Shown piece after piece: positions 52,076 through 61,897 of a stretch of DNA of 64,000 nucleotides (position 1 is the stretch's first letter; each line of letters begins with the position of its first letter). The position numbers were made by a program, and so were the translations under genes. Under the pieces are notes generated by a model, which had not been told where the DNA came from, did no database searches, and saw only the letters and a list, made by a program, of their open reading frames with translations. The stretch is from the NCBI RefSeq assembly GCF_023856365.1, contig NC_064535.1, positions 9,630,363-9,694,362 of the forward strand, in the 5' to 3' direction. The stretch comes from Brienomyrus brachyistius. Lineage: Eukaryota > Chordata > Actinopteri > Osteoglossiformes > Mormyridae.

Positions 52076-52350
52076 AAATGGCGCCATAAAATAGCTTCCC
52101 TGCTCTTTTGCCTCTAGAGCACGGCATGCCTGGAGGTGTGATTTTCTCTCTCTAAATGGAGGAAATGAATTGTGTAATTTATTGCAAACTCGAGCACAGT
52201 GAGATTAGATCAGCATATCCCATCAAAGGAACAACAATCAATCAGTCCCTACTTAACAGCTTGAAACGCATAAACCAGGGCGGCTAATGGCTTTCCAATC
52301 TAACAGATTGATAGACTTATCCATTCCTAAGGGATGAATTAAGAAAATCG
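52076..52350 (-). promoter_or_regulatory. Putative conserved HMX enhancer, copy A (upstream of HMX3)
   Basis: This non-repetitive block is a diverged copy of 36996-37282. Shared collinear blocks read on the plus strand are AAATGGCGC (52076-52084), CCTGGAGGTG (52129-52138), GAAATGAATTG.GTAATTTATTG (52162-52184), a GATTAGATCAGCATAT-type block (52203-52218) and a 66-base ungapped block (52285-52350) ending AATTAAGAAAATCG. It lies about 8.1 kb upstream of the HMX3 start codon. Because two copies have stayed alignable after an old duplication, regulatory function is likely. TAAT and AATTA cores suggest homeodomain input. It is not coding: no frame is shared between the copies. Enhancer activity is an inference. 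Confidence 0.6.
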
Positions 52351-53190
52351 GCTACTTTCACACTTTTGACAGGGGCTTTTTTCTCCCTCTGGTTTTTAAA
52401 TACAGCGATGCGGTTAAAGTTCTGATGATCCTTTTAAAGCCCGGGACTCGGATTTGTTATTCAGATGAGCGGGGAAGTGTGTCAGATGTGGGGAATGGGT
52501 TCATTTAAATGACCTGATTATCGAGGGTCATTTAGAACTGTGAAATTGGGTCTATTCAAAGCCACTTAACAATATATAAATGTGACCTGGGTGACCTATT
52601 CAATTGACTGTGGGAAGAGTCTCCTTTTCAGCACCCTTTAAGCTAAAATGTCAAACTTATGTGGGCAGAACTAAGCAGATTATAAGTGCTGATCACATCT
52701 CAGCCGTCTTTAACACAAGTATGACTTTTACGCTAGATTGGTCCCTGGTCCCTTGCATAATTAAGAGGGGGGTGGTATCAGGAATGCACTTTGCCAGGAG
52801 GAGAACGTCTCGTTTTAGACACGCGGCATCAATGACGTCAGTCCTCCATACTAGGGGATATGGGTGTTTGCAAATGGGTCAGGCGATTTCGCTGAAAACG
52901 CCCCAGGCTTTGCAAGGCAAAAGCGTACGATCTCAGATTGGGCCGCTATCCTTATCCTTGATTAAACAACCACAACATTCATCCAAGACTGTGTCATGGT
53001 CCAGCTATCACAGTTTAGCTTTACATCTTGGCTCTCTCCGACATCTATCTTGCTTCGGATGATACCGGTGGACCCAGATCATTAAATTGCATTGACAGTA
53101 AAAATGGATGAGGGTTTCTGTTTTCGAATGCCACATTGGCTGTGGTATAAACAAAAAGGAGATGGATAGCCCATTTTCTGTACAGCACTC
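52351..53190. promoter_or_regulatory. Enhancer-like single-copy block beyond copy A
   Basis: Non-repetitive sequence continues from copy A, with words such as CATTTAAATGACC, CAATTGACTGTGG and ATTAAATTGCATTGACAG. A 152-codon open frame crosses 52604-53062 on the plus strand, but it has no recognisable domain and the region reads like regulatory DNA. Possibly part of one extended HMX3 upstream regulatory domain. Confidence 0.3.
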
Positions 53191-53195
53191 ATGTA

Positions 53196-53236
53196 GAGCG
53201 GGATGGGGGTGGTGGGGGGTGGGTGGGGGGGTGAGT
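53196..53236 (+). other. G-rich tract with quadruplex potential
   Basis: The plus strand carries several consecutive runs of three or more G separated by one to three bases (gggatggggg, then ggtggggggtgggtggggggg). This meets the usual G-quadruplex pattern. No function is implied. Confidence 0.5.
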
Positions 53237-53239
53237 TTG

Positions 53240-56200
53240 CACTGGCATGTTGCTGGGAGACAACTCCGTTGACCTCCTTGATGAGGCAGTGGATGGTGAG
53301 GTAGACAGCACGCCCAGCCTCCCCAAACATTATTGCAGCTACTTATGAGACAATTGCTGTTTATATGCTTCCTCTGATGCTCTTTGTCTACCGGTGCCAT
53401 TACTGCTTGTCGTTGCTATGCATGGCAGGCACCCTGGCGAAGGCTTCTCCAGCAGCTGTCAGAATCCCCAGTCGCTGCAACTTGAGTAGCTGTACAACTC
53501 AATCCAGTGGTACCACATCACGTTCTCTGTAGGATCCGTCTCGCATGTCCGGTTGCCTGAATCCTGCATACGGTTATATCACAGCCCATTAGTAAACCAA
53601 GATTAACCTGAGAAAAACATGCACAAATTTCGATAGCAGGAGAGAGCATCTTAAGACACTCCATGCCCCACTGCATGGGATACATTTACAGAGTCTAAAC
53701 CTGGCATTATCTATTACTCAGTTTATTCCACAACTGGACGGCTACCATCAAGTTTGAAATCTGATTTGCAAGGAAGTCCTAAGGGCAGCCAGAAAATTAA
53801 CCATCAGCCATTTTACAACCATAAATTACAGTTCGGCTCAGAAGGATCACAAATCAACTCCGTGCACATTCATGTCCCTTTCTCCGAATCACTTCTGGAG
53901 AACGCAATTAAGGATTTCATAAAAGAGGTGACAAGTCATACGTTATAGCAATGCCTCGCACATACCAACAACACATCAGGGGCAAGTGTAGTGCGGTGGC
54001 AGTGCTTGAATATAGTATGTAGGACTTACTTTTTTGTTGCTATTGTAGTTAAACTGTAACCTTGCATTCAGCAAAGGAAAGTCTCCATCCACACAGCTGG
54101 CTCATCCAGTCATTTTCACCTGCCTGCTGTACATCCTCCCTCCTTTCTCTGAAAAAACAATTCAAGTCGTCCTATTAGCAAATCAAAATGAAGCATGGAT
54201 TACTTGTTTAAAAAAAAAAAAACAGGCACAAAATTGCACTTCGGAGGGACAGATGAAAGGGGCTCACCTGTAAACACATGAAAATGCAAACAAGTATTAA
54301 CCAACTGATGCTGTAGATGGGCGTGCTCTCTTTTGTTTTTTACCCTTACTGTATTCCCATTACCAAAACAGCTCCTTCAGTCCTCTGACACAGAAATGAA
54401 ATTTATTCCCTTGCTTGGAATGAAACTTTTCCTTCAGCCTATTATATATTTTGCTTTCTATTTCAGTTTAATAGCAGAAAAATTGGTTACATATATTTTT
54501 TACAACACCCTGCCCCATTATTACGCTTTTGTCATTTGATTATTTATAGAAAACTATTTCCTGCTTACTTACATTTGCCACTTATTTCCCCATTGTGACC
54601 CACGGCAGATTCAGTCCATTTCAAAAGCCTTAAAGCCAATTCTTTATAAGTCTACAAGTCAACCCTTGCAGTTCAGTGGGAACATAAAATGAAGGTCTAA
54701 TGTGACGGTGGTATGAAAGATAAGGAATAAAGGTGGGGATACAGCGAGAAGGACAGGGAAATGTAAAAGGTTGTTGTTCAAAATGAAAAGTGTACTATAC
54801 AAGTACTACAGTGCGATAGGAAGAGGAGGGAACAGTAGTGTACTGTGAGATAGCAAGGAACAGGTGTGTGTTAGAAGGAAAACGCAGGTTCCAATTTTGA
54901 TGTTTGGAAAAATGGACAAAGATAAAACATAGTAAATGAGACAGGGATTAACTTTTGGCTACTTTGAATGGAAGAGGTAGCATTTGTATGATGAAGAAAA
55001 TAGTATGACCAAGCCATGAGTAAAGTGTAGATAGAAGATAGAGAAGAATAGTGTGAGATGGGTATAGATGGCACGACTGAGTAAGATATACTGAAGACAT
55101 GGCAGAGGAAACAGAGTAAATGTGGCAAAAAGAATAGTAAGTTTAGGATGACACTAAGGGGGGCACATAATACAGGTTTGGTTTTGATTGCTAGTAAATG
55201 CAAGCTTGTTTGGATGTGGAGTAGTAGCTTGTGAGTAGAGGTGCCGTAAAGGGGGGGGGGGGGGGGGGTAGGATTCTATGGGCCCCTAAGTGGGGTCCCT
55301 GAGTGATACACATAACTAAATACAAATGTGACATAATATTAACATATTAACTTGTAGTACTTCAAATTCTGTTTATCAACTGCGGGACTTGATGCAAGGA
55401 TTATAATTTTTTTTATTACTACTTTTACCAAACAGTAAAAAAAAAAAGTGCAAAAACAGAAAAAAAAACATGAAAACATAAAAATACAATAATTTGAAAC
55501 ACAGGTGATCAGATTTAATAATACTCTTATGATAGGGACCCAGGAAATCTAAAATACATCCGCATGCCTTCCACTGATTGTGATTGTGTAAATCTGTCAA
55601 AAAAGATAACAACCAAAGTTGTATTGAACAGAATCCTTCACGTGGTATATTCATTCTTATATCGTAAGGTCATATTCTATCATAATGTAAATACGAGCTG
55701 AACTATAAAAATGTATACTTAATAATCCTATTTTCTTTGGGCTCATATTTCTGCCTGACTGATTTCTCGCCAAAGATCTCAGGAGTTTCTGCCAATATTT
55801 TTTCAGTATTTTGTATAGTGACACTAATAAACTGCCGTGTAACATGGGACGTTTGTCACTGTCACAGGTGAAAATGTAATTAATGATGCAGGGGGCTAAG
55901 CAGCCCAGTGTATTTGCCTTTAAATACTCCTCAAGCTGACTGGGTTTGCTGGAGACCAGCTGGGTCTGCACAGGGATCGATAAGGTCAAAGTTCAGTCAT
56001 CCGTCCCATTATTAGCTTGACTGTTTCCATCATATCCCACGCTAATGATGCCTGGGGGGGGGGGGGGAGGGGGGGAATGACAGTGGACTCAGGCATCATG
56101 GGCCACTTTTCACTAAGGACCAATCAAACCTCGGCCCTTCTTGCCAAATGCCTGATGGGCTTCCATACTGGGCCAGCAAATGCAAGGTACCTTCTCCATG

Positions 56201-57590
56201 CAGCACTTTCACCCCTAGGTTCAAAGTTTGTTCCCCCAGGTCATGTTTATAGTTACTGCATTGCGTTCAAGAGCAAAGAATATGAAAATACTACCTATTC
56301 CAAAACTTACTTATACATTTCTGATTGCACATTTTAAAAATGATCTTTACCCATAGATCTGTACAATCGCAAAGGGACAAAAGACCATGATGTTTAGTAG
56401 AAAGTTCTTTAAATTATCTACTCATAGACAGGCAATCTATTAAACCCTTTTCATACCGTAGCAGAATGCTGGTGATAGGGCAAGTGTGCGTTCAGAGATT
56501 CATTCAAGAGAATGAACTATAGTCTTCAAGTGACAAGCTAGAGAAATGTTCCCACTTTTCAAGCTGTACAAATTGCGTTTGGGCGTGATAACTCACAACT
56601 GGACACTTCATTTCAAGTTGAGTGCAACTGGACCAGTCAAAAGCTATTATCCCATCTTCTTTATTTGTAGCCTGTGGTTTTGGTGTTCGGTGTCTCGAAT
56701 AAATACTGGTAAAATGCCACTTCAATCAAAAATATTGCCTAATCGTTCTCCAATTTGACCGAGTCCGGATGGTAGCCCATTCCAAATGACATAAACCATT
56801 TCAGGTCATGTGACCGGGCTACCTGGCCGCTTTTGTGCTTTAACTCTTGTGGAATAAAAAGTGAAACTATGCTTCACAGATTACAAGAAGAGAAAACCAA
56901 GTGTGTGTGGTAGCAAGAATGAGAAATCACCAAACAAACTGTACATTACGGTGAGTTTTATGTCAACCAATCATGTCACGCATGTGATACAAAATGACAA
57001 AAACACACTGAAAATGGTTAAGTTCCAGAGCACACAGTTCATTCTAGCGCAGTAGGCATTTTCTGCTGAAATGCAGTCATATATTTAGCTTATTTGTGAT
57101 TCTTCAGTTGGTGACGGCATCAGAGACTAATAAAAGTAAAAATGGCCCCTTCCCTGCTTCAGGGCTTGAATATGAAAGAAGAAACTGTTGTTTGAACAAT
57201 ATCTAGTAAAGATTTGGGTTGATTTTTCTTTTTAGTTATTTTTGGGACATATTTATGGATACTTGCACTGTCTTGGCAATAAATCCGTGATAGTCAACAC
57301 AGTTATCAGTCCATCAGCCAGAAGTTTGTCTATTAAAGCAAAATGTAAGTGAGAGGAAAAGAAAACTGGAAGCTGCAGGAAATTAATCAAGGAAATAGGT
57401 TTTGCGGCGCGTATATCACACCTAATCTGTCCTTTGTGCAAATGTAGCTTTCCTCCGATTCTTAGCAATCGAGAACAACACGCTTCTTTGTGAAAAGCCA
57501 CTTGTTCCCTGCATAATTAGAGATCTCATAGTCAGGGTAAAAGAGGGGGTGGGGAAGAACTGATGGGGGGGTCTTGTTTGCCCATTTAAA
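53240..57590. other. Gene-free interval
   Basis: No exon was supported. G runs occur at about 55250-55269 and 56054-56078. Minus-strand open frames around 53008-53400 and 55657-55989 lack domains and convincing splice sites. Confidence 0.45.
55250..55269 (+). repeat. Poly(G) run
   Basis: About 19 consecutive G. Similar runs occur at 35452-35468 and, interrupted, at 56054-56078; such runs are prone to length error in assemblies. Confidence 0.85.
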
Positions 57591-57599
57591 GTGTGAAGC

Positions 57600-58130
57600 A
57601 GATAATAGTATTTTCATCAAAGGCAGCAATTACATTCATTAGACAGGGCCTGGCATAGTACCACGGAAATTAAGTGCTGGGAGAATGAAAAGCTTAATTT
57701 GTACTTTTTTTTATCGTAATCCCTTCTCCTTTTTCTCTTTTTTTTAAATGCTTTATGTCGAGCAGAGGATCTCAAGGAATAGACTCCCAACAAGAAGAAT
57801 AAAGCCAGGGTCCTCCATCACCCTTTTTGTGGTGATGACTACGTAGACATGCGCCTGACTACTGCTACCATAGATCCACTTCCCAAGAATTAAAAAACCT
57901 TTCTTTAGGGCTAATATCCAATGCAGCTTTTTAAATGAACCCAGCATATGACTGGAGTCTTGGAAAAAAGCTCCTGGGCTTTTCAAAATTAATTCCCAAT
58001 TCCTTTCAGAAGGAAATTAATTGTTTCATGTCCTATAAAACTGCAAACAGCACATAAATCAACCAGTTTAGAAGGAATGGAGGCCTTTTAATTCAAGCCC
58101 TTTAAATGTGAATTAGGGTAAGTGGACGAC
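57600..58130. promoter_or_regulatory. Enhancer-like single-copy block
   Basis: Non-repetitive, with words such as GCAATTACATTCATTAGAC, GGAAATTAAGTGCTGGG, GGAAATTAATTGTTTCATG and CCTTTTAATTCAAGCCC. About 14 kb upstream of HMX3. Texture-based call only. Confidence 0.3.
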
Positions 58131-58589
58131 TCTATCACTTGCTAAGAAGCAGGTGCGGTTTGTAGATGTAGCATTTATTTCAGATCAGTGATTCAAAAAC
58201 GTAAAACCTGTAAAAGCACAAATCCGTATGTCATAATGGCCACCGTATGTTTATGGCTCAACAATGTTAACAATGATCATATTGCGTAAATACAGAATTA
58301 TGAAAAATATGCAAAAAGCACTAAAATATGGAACATTGCTATTAATCCTTATACACAACGTAAAAATGAAAAAAAAAACTATTAAAAACGTTAGTTATTG
58401 TCCAAACACAACATTCACAAAATTATCTTAAGACAATTGAAGGTAATAATAAGAAAAGCAAGAAATAATGATTACAATTATTTTTATTTATAAAAACTTC
58501 ATATTGTAATGAAACAGAATGTGATTTAGCAGGAATTGATATTCACAACCGTATTTCTTACAGTTTTTCAGTATTTACACTGAGAATTA

Positions 58590-58900
58590 CATGATTTTTT
58601 TCGATATTCTCTGGCGCATGTATTAATGACCGTTAATCTCAGGCTGTGCTCCATCATAACCTGCTTCACAGACAATTAAAATAAGCTGCTCTGTTGTCAC
58701 AGTGCATCATGAAGTCGCCCATTTTTAATTAGGGCAACATGCATGAGATGCATGAAATTATTCACCGCCAAACATTTAAGTGTCTTCTGTGCTCAAACAT
58801 GCAATTAAGCAGGTCAAAAGCTGAAAAATACCAACGGCTCTCACTGACATTTTATTGTAATTATCAGGATGATTTCAAAATAATATTTTTGTGATATGTC
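58590..58900. promoter_or_regulatory. Enhancer-like single-copy block
   Basis: Contains GTATTAATGACCGTTAATC, CAGACAATTAAAATAAGC, CCATTTTTAATTAGGGC and CATGCAATTAAGCAGG within 300 bp, a cluster of ATTA/TAAT homeodomain cores. About 15 kb upstream of HMX3. Unproven. Confidence 0.3.
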
Positions 58901-59864
58901 ACAAGGTCGACTGTGAAATGTAACTAAACTTTTTTAAGAGATTTTCTTTTTTTATTAAAAAGCTGATTTGCAGATTTTTTTTAGCTATTAAATAATTGAT
59001 CCTCAAGGGGAAGAAAGAATTTATATCTAAATATCACAAATTAAAAATCTCCAATTAAATGACTACAAGACTATAAGGTGCTTACAAGCCATTAAAAGCT
59101 ACTGTAACTGATGATCTTGGTGGTAACTGGCTTCAATAAACAGGCACACAGTTTTACTCATCAAAATTAAGCAGAAATCTTACCTTGAACAGCCTTTACA
59201 ATAAAGATAGTTAATATTTATTAAGCATGTCAATAATCAAAGTAATATTTATTTAGCACAACGATAATCAAAATCGTTTTTTATTATAGCAAGTTATTTA
59301 AGAGCATGACACATTACAAGACTTATTGACCTGTTTATTTTCATTATGAAATTTGTATAATTTGTAAATATTGTATAACGTTGAATAGCATTTTGTAGGA
59401 GATCCCAGTCTGTCACAGTGTTCTCAAGTTATGTATTGTCATAGCACTCCATCTAGTGTTAAAAATGAAAATTACACATGCACGTGATTAAATTTAACTG
59501 ACGTGCTTACGGCGAGAAGGTTAAATCGCATTGCTCCTTGAGACCCCCTGCTGTACTCTGCTTTGACATCTCATATACAAACGTATCTTTCACTCACTGA
59601 TAGAGTATTTTCATTTGTGTGTGTCTGTATGTGTTCATTCCTTCCATTAAACAATGTGAGCGGCATTGCAGAATAGACGCAGCCTGGCAGTCCAACTTTC
59701 TTCTACTTTCAAAAAAGAAATAAAAATCACAATCAAATTTCAATACATACTGTATATGTTTTTTTTTCCGGAGTAAAACTTCTACAACCATCAAAAATTT
59801 GGCTATGATTATACCTATATTAGGGAGCAATCTGTATTACTGTATCCTTATAAAGTTTTTTTGG

Positions 59865-60155
59865 TAACACTTAAAGTTTTTAGTAATTTCTAAACACATT
59901 CATAATGCATTATATGCATTCATAAAGCATTATTAACGTTTGCTATAAATATTTATGAAAAGCAATAGCACATTATACCGACGGTTATAATGCATTCTAA
60001 AGGTATCTATAGTGCATTATAGATGAGAGCTTCATAAAGAATTCATAATGCGTAATAAACATGGCTATAATGTGTTATGCCTTATGACAAATACTTATAT
60101 CCATGTTTATAATGCTTTATGAATGCATTATTATTTGTAATGATAACAGTTACCA
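59865..60155. mobile_element. Inverted-repeat element (MITE-like), complete copy
   Basis: It starts TTGGTAACACTTAAAG and ends AACAGTTACCAG, an imperfect inverted repeat. Inside are many TTATGAATGCATTAT-type words that are themselves near-palindromic. About 120 bases (60016-60134) match window positions 1-118 closely. No coding capacity. Confidence 0.65.
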
Positions 60156-60159
60156 GTTT

Positions 60160-61740
60160 TTTCAAAAAAAAAAATTTAAGAGTAATTTAGAAGCAATATT
60201 CACTTACACAGGGATAGTAAGTATACATGTGGTACAGCCATAGACTGGGGTATTTAATTATAATGATTGGACATTATACTAGTACTTAACTAGCAAAAAC
60301 TGTTAATGATTGTATGAAAAATAATTCAATGCATCCATATGTAATGATGACAGAAGCGTCTTGGTTTATCACTCCAGTTCAATTTTCAGCAAAAAAAAAA
60401 ACTCCTGGTTTAAACGTTTGAGGATTTTTCTTTTCCTCTGTCGCCATCTGCTGTGACAAAGATATGTAACAAACCTTGCAATGCAAAAGATGCATTAAAG
60501 TTACTTAACAGCCCAAAAACCTGCTCTCATCTGTGTATACATGTGTGTTTGTGTCTCATGGAGACCGAGATGGGATATGCAGAATGATTTTAGCACTGGG
60601 GTTAATAAAGTATTGCTGTTCTATTCCGAATTCTGGGTCCTCCTAGTCCCCTGTAAAGTTCTGGGCCCCTTAATTCTTCACGGTATCCATGCCCCTCTGA
60701 TGTATCCTGGTATATCTGCTTTTTTGGGGTTTACATGAGTTTCATCACCACGCGAAACGTACATGAAGGTGAATTGGTGTCGGTGAATTGACCTGCAGCA
60801 TATATGGTCTGTGATGGACTGTACTTCTGTAATGCATAGACTGTGCAGTTCGGTACTTGGTGAGATCACCTACATAAACACACAAGTTTGGTTCAAAAAA
60901 TCTGAAACTGAAAGGGCAGCGGGTTCAGAACCTCTTTGATTGGTATTGATCCAGGGGTTATTTGTGTAGAGGAGGACAGTAAATATTCTGCCACAAGGAA
61001 GCTCAGATTTACGGGAGAACTTGCTATGGTGACTGCAGAGAAAACAATACAAATGCACAGTGATGTTTTACCTGCAAGTAGAAATACACAGAGTTGGGCA
61101 AGTAAATTACTGCATTTATAAAGGATTGACTGTCTATGGGGAACTTTGTCACGCATGGCATGCTCAAAAAAATCTGAGATAAATCCAGTGTAATTGTACA
61201 TTAAAATAAAGTAGCTTTTGTGACAAAGGTATCCTAGTTTATCATTTGTCCATCACTTTGACAACTACTATACTGCTGTAATGTACTATAAAACAATGCT
61301 CTGTCAGCTGTGCTTATTATTGTGGCGTTTATGCCTACAAAACTGATCAGATTTTAAGTAGTTGCAGGTTATATGAGTGCAAGGAATGTTGTTCAGATCC
61401 TAATGATGTTGTAGATGTCAGGCAACTATGCTTTCTAAGCATGTCTTCTGTCTCATGTCTTTTTTCACTCGTTTAATCCAATGCATGCGTGTCGTGTAGA
61501 TTTCAGGTAATGAGAGATTCCACTTCAACAACAGCTGTGCTTATTTTGCGTGACATAAACATATTTAACAGCATAATTTGAATGCCCTTGTTTCAAACCC
61601 TTCTGCTGACTTGTAAATTGCATTTTGCAGTTCCGAATAACACACAGCTCAGCTGCAAACTATAGCTGATTTATACCTGTTACAACATGCACCATTAGTA
61701 GTAACTCAATAAGGAAAAGACAAAATGTCTTGCCTTTGTT
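60160..61740. other. Gene-free interval beyond the ZP-domain gene
   Basis: No further exon could be tied to the ZP-domain gene, whose stop codon is at 61898. Minus-strand open frames at 60870-61201 lack splice support. Confidence 0.4.
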
Positions 61741-61745
61741 AATGC

Positions 61746-61751
61746 TTTAAT
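61746..61751 (-). terminator. Candidate polyadenylation signal of the ZP-domain gene
   Basis: A minus-strand ATTAAA lies about 147 nt beyond the stop codon at 61898-61900. It is a common variant signal at a normal distance, but chance matches are frequent here. Confidence 0.25.
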
Positions 61752-61897
61752 CATGGTTATAGTGTGTTGCAGTAAACATTTTATAAATGCTGTAATCTTA
61801 AAGTAAGTTATTACGGGTTTCTTTAAATGCTTTCAGTAATTATCAATATGAATGATTTTGTAGGAAATGTAAACATCGGGATGTTGTCTGTCGTGTC

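Noticed and set aside
52604..53062. 152-codon plus-strand open frame
   Set aside because: No recognisable domain or splice sites. It lies in the enhancer-like block next to copy A, and its amino acid pattern looks random.
53008..53400. 130-codon minus-strand open frame as a possible exon
   Set aside because: It crosses a G-rich low-complexity tract (PPPTPHHPHP), no family is recognised, and an overlapping frame is equally open.
60870..61201. Extra 3' exon of the ZP-domain gene
   Set aside because: The gene already has a stop codon at 61898-61900 in a phase-consistent exon, and no acceptor or family similarity supports a further coding exon.
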